Shown: positions 9,864 to 25,725, counted from the stretch's first letter. The stretch is DNA of 64,000 nt from Enterobacter ludwigii (GCA_023023105.1 CP083824.1:3472001-3536000), one strand, 5' to 3'. Program-made: numbers and translations. The notes: a model not told the origin generated them from the letters alone.

Positions 9864-11291
9864 TTATTGATTTTTCCGGCTCAGGGGCAATTCGATACGG
9901 AAGCAAACATCCGAACGTTCGTCCGTGACAATGTTTAGCTCACCCTGCATGCGTCGTATGCAGTCTCGGGCGATGCTCAAGCCCAGACCACTTCCTTTAA
10001 CCGCACCTTTACGCTGATGACTCCCCTGGAAAAAGGGCTCAAATATCATGGCTTTTTCGTCATCGGGGATCGGGGTGCCGGTGTTAGCGACGTCAATAAA
10101 CACCCGTGAACCATTCGTATAACTTCGGATATAAATGTTACCGGATTCAGTACCATAGTGCACAGCATTGGAGTAAAGATTATCCAGAACGCTCATTAAC
10201 AGCATGGGTTCAGCCAGGCACGCTGGCGCATTCAGTTCTACACCGGTATGCATCATTTTAGCTCTTGCTGGCAAGCTATGAGCGGAGATCACCATATCCA
10301 CCAGCGGCTCAATCTCGACGTTTTCCAGTACAACCGCGCCATCAGCCAGCTTGCGGTTGTAATCCAGCAGTTGCTCAATCAGCTTTTGCAGATTGCGGCT
10401 GCTGGCATCAAGGATCTCGACAATCTCTTTCTGTTCGGTGGTCAGCGGCCCAGCCACTTCGTCCGCCAGCAGTTCCGTGCCCTCACGCATGCTGGCCAGC
10501 GGCGTTTTAAGCTCATGGGAAATATGGCGCAGAAACTGATGACGCTGAGATTCGAGCCATGCCAGACGTTCAGACAGCCACATAATACGCTGGCCAACGG
10601 ACCGCAACTCACGCGGACCTTTAAAGGCAACCGTATCACCGAGCGATTTTCCCTCTCCCAGACGGTTAATCATACGCTGAATGCCCTTCACCGGGCCGAT
10701 GATCATGCGGGTAAAGAGCAGAACCAGCCCGAGACTCACCAGGAACAGCACCAGCGCCTGCCAGCCGAAGAACTGTCCACGTTCGGCAATCTCCTGCTGA
10801 AGCTGCTGGCCGCGCGAGAAAATCACGGTACGCGTTGACTGAACCATCTCGGTGTTGGCGCTGGCAAAGGCCTCCAGGCGCGCGGCGGCAGTCGTATCCG
10901 GACCGCTATTTTTACACTGTAGCTGAGCAAGGTCGTTCAGATCCTGACGTAACGCTTTATACAGGTTGTCATCCGGCAACACCCCTGCGTGGGCATCCAG
11001 CATCTCGCTATAGCGTTTACGCTGATTCTGATACACCTTTTCCAGCGTGCGATCGTCAAGCACACAGTACTGGCGATAGCTACGCTCCATCTCCAGCGCA
11101 GCATTGGTCATCGCTTCACTGCGCCTGGCGTCGATGAGCGTCGTGCGGTTAGTCAACGCCGCCTGAGCACTCAAGGCATTGAGACTTTGCCACGCCTGCC
11201 AGGCAAGGATCAGTAATGGCAGCAGGATCAGCAGGAAGGCCATCATGACAAGCTGTCGCAGGGAGCGGGGAAAAACGGGCCAGCGTTTCAA
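9864..11291 (-). CDS. glrK: GlrK (QseE), sensor histidine kinase
   Basis: A 475-aa membrane kinase. A first transmembrane helix (about 13-32) and a second (about 170-192) bracket a mainly helical periplasmic domain; HAMP follows, then HisKA with the phosphorylated His in FLRHISHELKTPL, and HATPase_c with an N box (DNLYSNAVHYG) and G boxes (GSGLGLSIARD). It phosphorylates GlrR. It is the first gene of glrK-qseG-glrR and lies directly downstream of the glmY gene. Confidence 0.95.
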   Translation of the reverse strand: MKRWPVFPRSLRQLVMMAFLLILLPLLILAWQAWQSLNALSAQAALTNRTTLIDARRSEAMTNAALEMERSYRQYCVLDDRTLEKVYQNQRKRYSEMLDAHAGVLPDDNLYKALRQDLNDLAQLQCKNSGPDTTAAARLEAFASANTEMVQSTRTVIFSRGQQLQQEIAERGQFFGWQALVLFLVSLGLVLLFTRMIIGPVKGIQRMINRLGEGKSLGDTVAFKGPRELRSVGQRIMWLSERLAWLESQRHQFLRHISHELKTPLASMREGTELLADEVAGPLTTEQKEIVEILDASSRNLQKLIEQLLDYNRKLADGAVVLENVEIEPLVDMVISAHSLPARAKMMHTGVELNAPACLAEPMLLMSVLDNLYSNAVHYGTESGNIYIRSYTNGSRVFIDVANTGTPIPDDEKAMIFEPFFQGSHQRKGAVKGSGLGLSIARDCIRRMQGELNIVTDERSDVCFRIELPLSRKNQ

Positions 11292-11350
11292 CGCATTACT
11301 CTCTTAGTGGGGGTTTACGCAGAGCGTAACTGAGTCTGCCCTTCAGATAC

Positions 11351-11534
11351 AACAAAGCCGGGTAAAAACCCGGCTTTGTTATGGAATGAGGCGGTGCCTA
11401 ACTCGACGTTTCGCCCTGGCCTGATAAAGCATCGCTATGATCAGTAGTTGGACGGCAGGCACCTTTTTGTGCGTCATTCGAAGTTTATGTAGCACGTCCC
11501 GAAGGGGCTGACATAAGAGGGTGAATGAGCCACT
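11351..11534 (-). ncRNA. glmY: GlmY small regulatory RNA
   Basis: 184 bases between purL and glrK, where E. coli glmY lies. The - strand begins AGTGGCTCATTCACC, contains the conserved segments CAGCCCCTTCGGGACGTGC and GGTGCCTGCCGTCC, and ends with the terminator stem AACAAAGCCGGG / CCCGGCTTTGTT (11351-11380). GlmY sequesters the adaptor RapZ, which protects the homologous sRNA GlmZ and so raises glmS expression when glucosamine-6-phosphate is low. The RNA is not translated; short open frames across it are coincidental. Confidence 0.95.
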
Positions 11535-11545
11535 GGTTAGTATTA

Positions 11546-11561
11546 TGCAACAGCCGTGCCA
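11546..11561 (-). promoter_or_regulatory. Sigma-54 promoter of glmY
   Basis: On the - strand TGGCACG-N4-TTGCA matches the sigma-54 -24/-12 consensus, with the -12 GC 13-14 bases before the predicted first base of GlmY at 11534. CATAAT inside the same stretch could serve as an overlapping sigma-70 -10 box, as known for E. coli glmY. Confidence 0.92.
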
Positions 11562-11650
11562 GAATGCAAAACTAAAAATTAACACATTGATATATATAGT
11601 TTTTATTCATTTAACCTGTTAATTATCGGTTGAATGATTTCCAGGCTAAG

Positions 11651-11764
11651 TGTCGCTATTAAGCAACACCTTAACGGGAAACTGTCGTGTCATATACAAA
11701 TCAATAAGTTAAATGTCTCCATTTGGAGACACACCTTTTACTGCGTTGTCGCGGTTTTGCGACA
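11651..11764. promoter_or_regulatory. Three GlrR-type binding sites upstream of glmY
   Basis: Two exact TGTC-N10-GACA palindromes at 11714-11731 and 11747-11764, and one near match TGTC-N10-AACA at 11651-11668. They lie about 105-225 bases upstream of the sigma-54 promoter, the distance expected for looping by an AAA+ activator. GlrR, encoded 2.5 kb away, is the known ligand in E. coli. Confidence 0.88.
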
Positions 11765-11768
11765 GATA

Positions 11769-11803
11769 TAAAAAAGCCCGGTGGCGTTTCCGCTCACCGG
11801 GCC
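11769..11803 (-). terminator. Terminator of purL
   Basis: Stem GCCCGGTG / CACCGGGC (11776-11783 and 11795-11802) is followed on the - strand by a T-run. It begins only 5 bases beyond the GlrR-type site at 11747-11764. Confidence 0.85.
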
Positions 11804-11820
11804 TGCATTCATTTTATTGC

Positions 11821-14800
11821 TTAACCCAACTGTTTACGCGCGTTGCGGAAGATACGCATCCACGGGCTGTCCTCGCCCCAGTTTTCCGGGTGCCAGGAGT
11901 TGCTCACGGTACGGAATACACGCTCCGGGTGCGGCATCATGATGGTTGCGCGACCGCTTTCGCTGGTAACAGCAGTGATACCGTTTGCCGAACCGTTCGG
12001 GTTGGCCGGGTAGGTTTGAGTGACCTTACCGAAGTTATCGACAAAGCGCAGCGCCACCAGGCCTTTGCTCTCCAGCTGAGCCAGATGCGCGGCGTCACGC
12101 ACTTCAACCTGACCTTCGCCGTGAGACACCGCGATTGGCATCTGCGAACCGACCATGCCCTGCAGCAGCAGAGAAGGACTCTGAGTCACTTCCACCAGGC
12201 TAAAACGCGCTTCGAAGCGGTCAGACTGGTTGCGCACAAAGCGCGGCCAGGCTTCACTGCCCGGGATCAGCTCACGCAGGTTGGACATCATCTGGCAGCC
12301 GTTACACACGCCCAGCGCCAGGGTTTGCGGACGGTGGAAGAAGGTTTCGAACTCGTCACGCACGCGATTGTTGAACAGAATGGACTTCGCCCAACCTTCA
12401 CCCGCGCCCAGCACGTCACCGTAGGAGAAGCCACCGCACGCCACCAGCGCCTGGAAATCTTCCAGACCGGTGCGGCCTGCCAGCAGGTCGCTCATGTGAA
12501 CATCGATGGCATCAAAGCCCGCGCGGTGGAAGGCTGCGGCCATCTCAACGTGGGAGTTAACGCCCTGCTCACGCAGCACGGCCACTTTCGGACGCGCGCC
12601 AGTCGCAATGTACGGCGCAGCAACATCTTCGTTGATGTCGAAGGAGAGTTTCACGTTCAGGCCAGGATCGTTGTCATTTGCCTTCGCGTTATGCTCCTGA
12701 TCGGCACATTCCGGGTTGTCGCGCAGACGCTGCATCTGCCAGGTGGTTTCTGCCCACCACATACGCAGCGTGGAGCGGCTTTCGCTGAACACGGCATGAC
12801 CGTCAGCTTCAATGACGAATCGGTCGCCCTGAACGGCTTTACCCAGATAGTGCACACAATCTGCCAGACCGTGCTTCGCCAGAATCGCTTCAACCGCGTC
12901 GCGATCTGCCGCACGAACCTGAATCACGGCGCCCAGCTCTTCGTTAAACAACGCCGCCAGACGGTCTTCTCCCAGAGAGGCAATATTCGCTTCCACGCCA
13001 CAGTGGCCGGTGAAAGCCATTTCTGCCAGCGTCACCAGCAGGCCGCCGTCGGAACGGTCGTGGTAGGCCAGCAGCTTACGCTGCGCAACCAGCGCCTGGA
13101 TGGCATCGTAGAAGCCTTTTAACTGCGCCACATCGCGCACGTCTGCCGGCTTATCGCCCAGCTGACGGTAAACCTGCGCCAGCGCGGTCGCACCCAGCGC
13201 GTTGTTGCCTTTACCCAGGTCAATCAGCAGCAGGGCGTTGTCTTCGGTCACGAGCTGCGGCGTAACGGTATGACGAACGTCTTCCACGCGAGCAAAGGCG
13301 GAGATAATCAGCGACAGCGGAGAGGTGATCTCGCGCTGCTCGTTGCCTTCCTGCCAGCGGGTCTTCATCGACATGGAGTCTTTACCTACCGGAATGGTCA
13401 GGCCCAGCGCAGGGCACAGCTCTTCACCCACCGCTTTTACCGCTTCATACAAGCCTGCGTCTTCACCCGGGTGACCAGCAGCGGCCATCCAGTTCGCAGA
13501 AAGTTTGATACGTTTGATATCGCCAATCTGGGTTGCAGCGATGTTAGTCAGCGCTTCACCGACGGCCAGACGAGCAGAGGCCGCGAAGTCCAGCAGCGCC
13601 ACCGGGGTACGTTCACCCAGCGCCATTGCTTCGCCGTAGTAGCTGTCGAGGCTCGCGGTGGTCACGGCGCAGTTAGCGACCGGGATCTGCCACGGGCCGA
13701 CCATCTGATCGCGCGATACCATACCGGTCACGGTACGGTCGCCGATGGTCACGAGGAAGGTTTTCTCTGCCACGGCCGGCAGGTGCAGCACGCGGTTGAC
13801 CGCTTCCGCAACGGTAATGCCCTGACGATCCAGCGCTTTTCCTGCCGCTTTGCGGGTTTCAACGTCGCGGGTCATCTTCGGCGTTTTACCGAGCAGAACG
13901 TCCAGCGGTAGATCGATCGGCTGGTTGTCAAAGTGGGTGTCGCTTAAGGAGAGATGCTTCTCTTCGGTCGCTTCACCAATAACGGCATACGGCGCACGCT
14001 CGCGGCGGCACAGCTCGTCAAACAGCGGTAATTGATCCGCTGCAACGGCCAGAACATAACGTTCCTGAGATTCGTTACACCAGATTTCCAGCGGGCTCAT
14101 ACCCGGCTCATCGCTCAGGATGTCGCGCAGGTTGAAACGACCACCGCGACCGCCGTCGCTCACCAACTCCGGCATGGCGTTAGACAAACCGCCCGCGCCC
14201 ACATCGTGAATAAACAGAATTGGGTTAGCTTCACCCAGCTGCCAGCAGCGGTCGATCACTTCCTGGCAACGACGCTCCATTTCCGGGTTGTCGCGCTGCA
14301 CGGAAGCAAAGTCGAGATCCGCATCAGACTGACCAGAGGTCATAGAAGAAGCCGCCCCACCGCCCAGGCCGATGTTCATTGCCGGACCGCCCAGTACGAT
14401 CAGCTTCGCGCCCACGACGATCTCGCCTTTCTGCACGTGATCGGCGCGAATGTTGCCGATCCCGCCCGCCAGCATGATCGGTTTGTGGTAGCCGCGCAGC
14501 TCTTCGCCGTTGTGGCTGTCCACTTTCTCTTCATAGGTACGGAAGTAACCGTTCAGCGCCGGACGACCAAATTCGTTGTTAAACGCCGCGCCGCCCAGCG
14601 GGCCTTCAGTCATGATATCCAGCGCAGTTACAATGCGCTCTGGCTTGCCGAAATCTTCTTCCCACGGCTGTTCAAAACCCGGGATGCGCAGGTTGGAAAC
14701 GGAGAAACCGACCAGACCGGCTTTTGGTTTTGCACCGCGGCCCGTTGCGCCTTCATCACGGATTTCACCGCCGGAACCGGTCGCCGCACCCGGCCACGGG

Positions 14801-15708
14801 GAGATCGCCGTCGGGTGGTTATGGGTTTCGACCTTCATCAGGATATGCGCGGGCTCCTGATGGAAGTCATAGCGCCCTGCTTCGCGATCGGCGAAGAAGC
14901 GGCCCACCTCGGAACCTTCCATTACCGCAGCGTTGTCTTTGTAGGCAGACAGCACGTGGTCAGGGGTTTTTTCCATGGTGTTTTTAATCATTTTGAACAG
15001 CGACTTCGGCTGCTGTTCGCCGTCGATAACCCATTCGGCGTTGAAAATCTTGTGACGACAGTGTTCAGAGTTGGCCTGCGCGAACATATAGAGTTCGATG
15101 TCATTCGGATTGCGGTTCAACTTAACAAACGCATCCTGCAGATAATCAATTTCGTCTTCTGCCAGTGCCAGGCCAAGACGCAGGTTCGCGTCAATCAGTG
15201 CCTGGCGCCCCTGCCCCAGCAAATCCACGCTCTGTACCGGCGCAGGCTGATGGTGGGAGAATAGCTTCTGCGCGTCATCGAGAGAGGCAAAAACACTCTC
15301 CATCATGCGGTCATGAAGCTCAGCTGCAACCGCCTGCCACTGTTCTTCGCTCAGAGTGGAAGCTTCCACATAGTACGCCACGCCGCGTTCCAGACGGTTA
15401 ATCTGGCTCAGGCCACAGTTGTGGGCGATGTCGGTGGCTTTGGAAGACCAGGGGGAGATGGTGCCCGGACGCGGTGTCGCAAGGATCAGTTTGCCGGTTG
15501 GCGTATGGCTGCTCAGACTTGGGCCATACTTGAGCAGGCGTTCCAGCTGTACGCGCTCCTCTGCATTCAGGGGGGCATTCAGGTCAGCAAAATGGACATA
15601 CTCAGCGTAAATATTGCTTACCGGAAGGTCGGCCGCCTGAAAACGTGCCAGCAGTTTGTTAATACGGAAGGCAGACAGTGCAGGCGAACCACGCAGAATT
15701 TCCATCAT
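11821..15708 (-). CDS. purL: Phosphoribosylformylglycinamidine (FGAM) synthase
   Basis: A 1295-aa large-type PurL, the same length as in E. coli. Order: N-terminal PurS-like domain (1-150), two AIRS-like ATP-binding halves (about 200-980, with [19 protein letters not shown] and [10 protein letters not shown]), and a C-terminal class I glutaminase (about 1040-1295) with the nucleophile in GVCNGCQMM and the His/Glu site near PHPERVF. It makes FGAM from FGAR, glutamine and ATP in de novo purine synthesis. It is a single-gene unit with its own PurR box and terminator. Confidence 0.98.
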   Translation of the reverse strand: MMEILRGSPALSAFRINKLLARFQAADLPVSNIYAEYVHFADLNAPLNAEERVQLERLLKYGPSLSSHTPTGKLILATPRPGTISPWSSKATDIAHNCGLSQINRLERGVAYYVEASTLSEEQWQAVAAELHDRMMESVFASLDDAQKLFSHHQPAPVQSVDLLGQGRQALIDANLRLGLALAEDEIDYLQDAFVKLNRNPNDIELYMFAQANSEHCRHKIFNAEWVIDGEQQPKSLFKMIKNTMEKTPDHVLSAYKDNAAVMEGSEVGRFFADREAGRYDFHQEPAHILMKVETHNHPTAISPWPGAATGSGGEIRDEGATGRGAKPKAGLVGFSVSNLRIPGFEQPWEEDFGKPERIVTALDIMTEGPLGGAAFNNEFGRPALNGYFRTYEEKVDSHNGEELRGYHKPIMLAGGIGNIRADHVQKGEIVVGAKLIVLGGPAMNIGLGGGAASSMTSGQSDADLDFASVQRDNPEMERRCQEVIDRCWQLGEANPILFIHDVGAGGLSNAMPELVSDGGRGGRFNLRDILSDEPGMSPLEIWCNESQERYVLAVAADQLPLFDELCRRERAPYAVIGEATEEKHLSLSDTHFDNQPIDLPLDVLLGKTPKMTRDVETRKAAGKALDRQGITVAEAVNRVLHLPAVAEKTFLVTIGDRTVTGMVSRDQMVGPWQIPVANCAVTTASLDSYYGEAMALGERTPVALLDFAASARLAVGEALTNIAATQIGDIKRIKLSANWMAAAGHPGEDAGLYEAVKAVGEELCPALGLTIPVGKDSMSMKTRWQEGNEQREITSPLSLIISAFARVEDVRHTVTPQLVTEDNALLLIDLGKGNNALGATALAQVYRQLGDKPADVRDVAQLKGFYDAIQALVAQRKLLAYHDRSDGGLLVTLAEMAFTGHCGVEANIASLGEDRLAALFNEELGAVIQVRAADRDAVEAILAKHGLADCVHYLGKAVQGDRFVIEADGHAVFSESRSTLRMWWAETTWQMQRLRDNPECADQEHNAKANDNDPGLNVKLSFDINEDVAAPYIATGARPKVAVLREQGVNSHVEMAAAFHRAGFDAIDVHMSDLLAGRTGLEDFQALVACGGFSYGDVLGAGEGWAKSILFNNRVRDEFETFFHRPQTLALGVCNGCQMMSNLRELIPGSEAWPRFVRNQSDRFEARFSLVEVTQSPSLLLQGMVGSQMPIAVSHGEGQVEVRDAAHLAQLESKGLVALRFVDNFGKVTQTYPANPNGSANGITAVTSESGRATIMMPHPERVFRTVSNSWHPENWGEDSPWMRIFRNARKQLG

Positions 15709-15794
15709 AAGTCTCTCGTCTTCGAAGCGCCGGGGCGCTTACAGTGTGCGCAAGGGGGGAAAACGGGCGTCATTATAGAGAATCCTGAGCGCCG

Positions 15795-15810
15795 ACGAAA
15801 CCGTTTGCGT
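15795..15810. promoter_or_regulatory. PurR operator upstream of purL
   Basis: The - strand reads ACGCAAACGGTTTCGT, a close match to the PurR consensus ACGCAAACGTTTGCGT, 87 bases before the purL start. It predicts repression by PurR with hypoxanthine or guanine. Confidence 0.9.
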
Positions 15811-15975
15811 CGAAATAAAATCTACGCAGATGTTTAACAATAGATGTGACCTGTCTCTCTAATGGGTTGCCAAGTGGCGCAAGTTTACGCAAAATGCCGC
15901 TCATTCAATGGCAAACCTTATTATTAACATGGCTACAGCAGACTGAGGCAACCGGCGTCGCAGAGAATTAACTAA

Positions 15976-17977
<2,002 letters not shown>

Positions 17978-18613
17978 CTATTCGAGTTGCTGAAGTTCCC
18001 CTGACGGCGTGACGCGCCAGCGATGCTGACAAAAATAGAGCAGCGGATTGTCCTGTTTACTGTCACTGTAGCCGCTGTAAAGACGCAGTGGTGTACCGAT
18101 GCGTTTCTCCAGTTGCACCACTTTTTCATGTCCCAGGCAACGCAGGGTGAGCACCCAACCGCCATAACCGCGAGCAATCTGTGTGGCGATAAGATTCACC
18201 CTGGGGAGCCATGGGGTATCAAAATAGACCTGCTCAACCAGCGTCTGCGGTGAACCGGTAATCAGCCAGATATCGGCATCGTTCGCATCGAGATAGCTGG
18301 TGAGACGCGCCTGAACGACAGGAAACGCGGCGACATGACCGCGAAACCAGTGTGCAAAATCCTGTTCGAGCTGTTTGAGTCGCGATTCACTGTGGCCAAA
18401 CGTGCATCCCCACAGCAGCAGACTCATCGGCCATCGCGCTGCCCGGCCTTTCACCAGCAGCGCGATGCCAATCACGGGTAAGAGCGGTAATACGAGCAGT
18501 GCATTCAGAGGCTGACGCCGCAACAGGTAGCGCATAAACGTACCAAACATATCCTGCTGATGCAGCGTTCCATCCAGGTCGAAAAAGACAACGCGACGCT
18601 CGTAATTTGCCAA
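17978..18613 (-). CDS. pgpC: PgpC (YfhB), phosphatidylglycerophosphatase C
   Basis: A 211-aa HAD-superfamily membrane phosphatase starting at TTG 18613 (MANYERRVVFFDLDGTLHQQD). DLDGT near residue 13 holds the nucleophilic Asp; a hydrophobic stretch at about 36-55 anchors it; SGYSDSKQDNPLL is the C-terminal HAD motif. It removes phosphate from phosphatidylglycerophosphate. It begins 3 bases after the stop of the upstream PTS gene, and its ribosome site AGGAG lies in the last codons of that gene, so the two are probably translationally coupled. Confidence 0.92.
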   Translation of the reverse strand: MANYERRVVFFDLDGTLHQQDMFGTFMRYLLRRQPLNALLVLPLLPVIGIALLVKGRAARWPMSLLLWGCTFGHSESRLKQLEQDFAHWFRGHVAAFPVVQARLTSYLDANDADIWLITGSPQTLVEQVYFDTPWLPRVNLIATQIARGYGGWVLTLRCLGHEKVVQLEKRIGTPLRLYSGYSDSKQDNPLLYFCQHRWRVTPSGELQQLE

Positions 18614-18616
18614 ACC

Positions 18617-19978
18617 TTACTCCTCTGGATCGTTGAATCCTAACAGCCAGGTAAACAGGAACCCGGCTATCACCGCTACTAAATAGCCTAACAGATAGAG
18701 CATCACTTTTCCGGTCACGATGGTCAACGCCAGCGGTAAACCGGACAGTCCAAAAGTGATAACAGTGGCGACTTTCCAGTAGCTGATGAGTGCTCCACCT
18801 ACCGCACCACCCAGACAGGCAGCGAGGAACGGTTTGCCCAGCGGCAGCGTGACGCCAAAAATCAGCGGTTCACCAATGCCAAGCAAACCGACAGGAAGTG
18901 CGCCTTTAATCACTTTTTTCAGGCGCATATTACGGGTTTTCATCAGCACAGCGATGGCCGCACCAACCTGTCCCACGCCTGCCATAGAGAGGATAGGCAG
19001 AAGCGCGTTGTAACCGTGCGTCTGCACCAGCTCGACATGGATCGGTACCAGACCCTGATGCAGACCGGTCAGCACTAATGGCAGGAAAGTGCCAGACAGC
19101 ACCGCCCCCACCAAAAGGCCGCCGCGATCGATAGCCAAAGACGCGCCATGGGCAATCGCTTCTGAGATCCAGCCGCCCAGGGGTTGCAGTGCAACAATCG
19201 CCACACTGCCGGTGATAAGAGTCGTCAGCAGTGGATTGAGGATAAGTTCAATTGATCCGGGCAAAAGAGCACGCAATTTTTTCTCGATCCAGCACATCAG
19301 GATCACCACCAGCAGTACAGCAATCACCCCGCCGCGTCCCGGCTGAAGCGCCTCGCCAAACAGGGTTATCTGTGCCAGTTGTGGGCTGGATAAAATCCCT
19401 GCCATCACCCCGCCCATGGCCAGCGAGCCACCAAACACCTTAGCCGTGTTCACCCCGACCAGAATGTTCATGATGGCAAACACTGCGCTGCCGAAAATCC
19501 CGAGAATACCCAGCAGATTCGGATACTGAGTGGCAAAATCCCCAACAATATCCGGGCGCTTGAGGATGTTAATGATCCCGGTGATCAAACCAGAAGCAAT
19601 GAACGCTGGGATCAACGGAATAAAGACGTTTGCCAGTTGGCGCAGCGCATCGCTCATTGGGGCTTTGTATTTGGCCTTTGCCTGCGCTTTGGTGCGTTCA
19701 GCATCGTCAATCGACACGCTTGCTCCGCTGCCCATCAGTGCGCGCATGGCGTCGACCACCTGTGCCGCTTTCCCCGGCCCGACGATCAACTGGTGCTGTT
19801 GCCCCTGTTTCACGTAGCCGCTGACGCCGGAAAGCTGCTTCAGACGCGGCACATCAAGCTGATCATCGTTATGCACTTCGACCCGCACGCGCGTCATGCA
19901 GTTTTCCAGACGCTGAATATTCTCTTCCCCACCAATTCCTTGCAGGATATTGCTGGCGAGCGCTGCTGTTTTATCCAT
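18617..19978 (-). CDS. PTS permease IIBC, probably for N-acetylmuramic acid
   Basis: 453 aa. N-terminal EIIB domain (1-85) with phosphorylatable Cys27 in LENCMTRVRV, then a glucose-family EIIC membrane domain of about ten segments (110-445) with GIGEPLIFGVTLP. There is no EIIA domain, so it should take phosphate from a separate EIIA such as Crr. It has the MurP architecture but differs noticeably from the 474-aa E. coli MurP, so I leave the symbol open. It follows murQ by 11 bases. MurNAc (or a related lactyl sugar) as substrate is inferred from that partner. Confidence 0.85.
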   Translation of the reverse strand: MDKTAALASNILQGIGGEENIQRLENCMTRVRVEVHNDDQLDVPRLKQLSGVSGYVKQGQQHQLIVGPGKAAQVVDAMRALMGSGASVSIDDAERTKAQAKAKYKAPMSDALRQLANVFIPLIPAFIASGLITGIINILKRPDIVGDFATQYPNLLGILGIFGSAVFAIMNILVGVNTAKVFGGSLAMGGVMAGILSSPQLAQITLFGEALQPGRGGVIAVLLVVILMCWIEKKLRALLPGSIELILNPLLTTLITGSVAIVALQPLGGWISEAIAHGASLAIDRGGLLVGAVLSGTFLPLVLTGLHQGLVPIHVELVQTHGYNALLPILSMAGVGQVGAAIAVLMKTRNMRLKKVIKGALPVGLLGIGEPLIFGVTLPLGKPFLAACLGGAVGGALISYWKVATVITFGLSGLPLALTIVTGKVMLYLLGYLVAVIAGFLFTWLLGFNDPEE

Positions 19979-19989
19979 ACACGCCTCTG

Positions 19990-20883
19990 TTAGTTTTCTA
20001 ATGCCGCCCGTAAGAAACCGTTATGCGCATCGAGTTTGGCTCTCGCGGCCGCCGCATCCAGCCCGCTTAAGATCATCAGAATGGCCGGTTTAACATCGTG
20101 ATCGGTCTGTTTGAGCACCGCTTCTGCCTCTTCACGCCCTGCGCCCGTCGCCTCCATCACCATGCGGCAGGCTCTGTCCACCAGCTTGACGTTGGTCGCC
20201 TGCATATCCACCATCAGGTTCTGGTAAACCTTGCCGAACTTCACCATTGCACCGGTGGAGATCATATTGAGCACCAGCTTTTGCGCGGTCCCGGATTTCA
20301 GGCGCGTGGAGCCGGTGAGCGCTTCCGGCCCGACCACCGGAGAGATAGCTATAGCGGCCACCTGTGCAATCGGTGAGCCTGGGTTACAGGAGATGGCGAC
20401 CGTCGTGCAGCCGGTCTGGTTAGCGTATTCCAGCCCGCCAATGACGTACGGCGTGCGTCCGGATGCCGCCAGCCCGACCACCAGATCCTTCGCTGTCAGA
20501 TTCAGCGCCTTCAGGTCATCCTCGCCCAGCTGTTTGTTATCTTCCGCCCCTTCAACGGCTTTCAGCAGCGCACCTGGACCACCGGCAATCAACCCGACCA
20601 CCAGACCGTGTGGAACACCAAACGTCGGTGGGCATTCGGACGCATCCAGTACGCCAAGACGCCCGCTGGTTCCGGCCCCCATATAAATAATACGACCACC
20701 CGCCTTCAGTGCTTCCGCCGCGGCATCGACAGCTTTCGCCACCTCAGGTAATGTCTCTTTCACTGCCTGCGCCACCAGCGTATCCTGTTGATTAAAACGG
20801 TTAACCAGCTCAAGGGTGGAAAGTGCATCCAGATCCATGGTTTGCGGGTTACGCGTTTCTGAAACAAGTGAGCCAAGATTCAT
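19990..20883 (-). CDS. murQ: MurQ, N-acetylmuramic acid 6-phosphate etherase
   Basis: A 297-aa SIS-domain lyase. [20 protein letters not shown] (about 69-88) is the family signature; Glu83 and Glu114 match the catalytic residues of E. coli MurQ. It cleaves the D-lactyl ether of MurNAc-6-phosphate to give GlcNAc-6-phosphate and lactate, feeding imported or recycled peptidoglycan sugar to NagA/NagB. First gene of murQ-PTS-pgpC, divergent from yfhH; TGAGG lies 8 bases before the ATG. In E. coli K-12 murQ is at a different locus next to murR. Confidence 0.96.
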   Translation of the reverse strand: MNLGSLVSETRNPQTMDLDALSTLELVNRFNQQDTLVAQAVKETLPEVAKAVDAAAEALKAGGRIIYMGAGTSGRLGVLDASECPPTFGVPHGLVVGLIAGGPGALLKAVEGAEDNKQLGEDDLKALNLTAKDLVVGLAASGRTPYVIGGLEYANQTGCTTVAISCNPGSPIAQVAAIAISPVVGPEALTGSTRLKSGTAQKLVLNMISTGAMVKFGKVYQNLMVDMQATNVKLVDRACRMVMEATGAGREEAEAVLKQTDHDVKPAILMILSGLDAAAARAKLDAHNGFLRAALEN

Positions 20884-20896
20884 GTTTTGTACCTCA

Positions 20897-20945
20897 GGAA
20901 TTTTTAATTCATAATAATCACACTATAATGGAATATAAAATTCAT
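20897..20945. promoter_or_regulatory. Twin operator-like repeats between murQ and yfhH
   Basis: Two 16-base copies of GGAAT-N4-AATTCAT at 20897-20912 and 20930-20945, each containing an imperfect palindrome GAAT...ATTC, sit 33 bases (three helical turns) apart in the 118-base divergent gap. A TATAAT at 20924-20929 lies between them on the + strand. They are plausible sites for the neighbouring RpiR-family protein; the ligand is inferred. Confidence 0.6.
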
Positions 20946-21001
20946 TCAGGCGAGCAAAATTCGTATTTGCGCAGATAATCACATTTTCGCCAGGAGAACC
21001 T

Positions 21002-22533
<1,532 letters not shown>

Positions 22534-22534
<1 letters not shown>

Positions 22535-23265
22535 TACTTGCGCGCTTCCAGCATCAGACGTTTCATCTCTGATACCGCCTCTTTCAGGCCACTCATCACT
22601 GCACGGCCAATAATCGCATGGCCGATATTCAGCTCATGCATTTCCGGCAGGGCGGCGATGGCCTTAACGTTGTGGTAGGTGAGGCCATGTCCAGCATTGA
22701 CCTTCAGGCCCAGGCTTGCGGCATAAGTGGCTGCTTTAGCGATACGCTCCAGCTCTTTGGCCTGCTCAGCATCGCTTTCAGCATCAGCATAACAACCGGT
22801 ATGAATTTCGATATACGGTGCGCCCGCATCGGCTGCCGCTTTGATCTGGGCGAAATCGGCGTCGATAAACAGAGAAACCAGGATGCCGGCATCAGCCAGA
22901 CGTTTGCAGGCATCGCGCATTTTGTCGAGCTGCCCTGCAACATCCAGACCGCCTTCGGTCGTCACTTCCTGACGCTTTTCCGGTACCAGGCAGCAGAAAT
23001 GGGGTTTAGTCTCGCAGGCAATCGCCAGCATCTCTTCCGTGACGGCCATCTCCAGATTCATACGGGTATCCAGCGTCTGACGCAGAATACGTACGTCGCG
23101 ATCGGTGATATGGCGACGGTCTTCACGCAAATGAACGGTAATGCCGTCGGCGCCAGCCTGTTCGGCGATAAATGCCGCCTGAACCGGGTCAGGATAAGCC
23201 GTGCCGCGCGCATTACGCAGCGTGGCGATATGATCAATGTTGACGCCTAACAGTAATTCAGCCAT
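22534..23265 (-). CDS. pdxJ: PdxJ, pyridoxine 5'-phosphate synthase
   Basis: A 243-aa TIM-barrel enzyme. [17 protein letters not shown] at the N-terminus and [10 protein letters not shown] (about 45-54) are signatures; [11 protein letters not shown] lies near the end. It condenses deoxyxylulose 5-phosphate with 3-amino-1-hydroxyacetone 1-phosphate to pyridoxine phosphate. It sits between recO and acpS, all on the - strand. Confidence 0.97.
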
Positions 23266-23296
23266 GACAATCCTCGGTTTTCTTTTGGTTCTGTCT

Positions 23297-24004
23297 CTAA
23301 CGTTTCGGCATAAACTGCCTGAATAATTCGCGGCTCTTTAAGGGCTTGCCGCCAAGATACGGCTTGAGGGCAATGCGGGTAAAGCGTTTTGCGGCGCGCA
23401 GTGTGTCCTGATCGGGAAACTCGCGCTCATACAGCGCCCGGAGATGACGACCGGTAAATGTGCTGTTATCGATTACGACGCTGGCAATAAAACCTTTTTC
23501 TTCCCGATAACGATAGGTCATCGTGTCCTCGACCTCGTCTCCGCTCCCCGCACAATGCAGAAAATCGACGCCATATCCCAGATGTCCCAGCAGAGCCAGT
23601 TCGAAACGACGCAGCGCAGGTTCGGGGGTACCGGTGGTACCCGCCAGCGCCTGAATACAGTGCAGATAATCGAAGAAAAGTTCAGAGAAGCGAGTCTCAT
23701 GTTCAAGAACGCGCGAGATGAGTTCGTTGATATACAAACCGCTGTACAGCGTGATACCAGAAAGAGGAAGTGCCAGAGAGACGGCTTCGGCACTGCGCAG
23801 GGTTTTGACCTCCCCTCGCCCACCAAAACGAACCAGCAAGGGAGTGAAAGGCTGTAAGGCACCTTTCAGGTTAGAACGTTTGGAACGTGCGCCTTTCGCA
23901 ACAAGGCGCACGCGGCCCGACTCTTCCGTGAAGACGTCCAGCATGAGGCTGGTTTCGCTCCAGGGACGACTATGCAGGACAAAGGCACGCTGCCATCCAT
24001 CCAT
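23297..24004 (-). CDS. recO: RecO, DNA repair and recombination mediator
   Basis: 235 aa from the second of two adjacent ATGs ([14 protein letters not shown], aligned with E. coli MEGWQR; one extra codon is possible at 24007). An N-terminal OB fold is followed by a helical domain. With RecR it loads RecA onto SSB-coated gaps in the RecF pathway. It ends at FRQFMPKR, about six residues earlier than the E. coli protein (from memory). It lies directly after era on the same strand. Confidence 0.93.
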   Translation of the reverse strand: MDGWQRAFVLHSRPWSETSLMLDVFTEESGRVRLVAKGARSKRSNLKGALQPFTPLLVRFGGRGEVKTLRSAEAVSLALPLSGITLYSGLYINELISRVLEHETRFSELFFDYLHCIQALAGTTGTPEPALRRFELALLGHLGYGVDFLHCAGSGDEVEDTMTYRYREEKGFIASVVIDNSTFTGRHLRALYEREFPDQDTLRAAKRFTRIALKPYLGGKPLKSRELFRQFMPKR

Positions 24005-24022
24005 CATACTCGTCGTCTTGAG

Positions 24023-25725
<1,703 letters not shown>

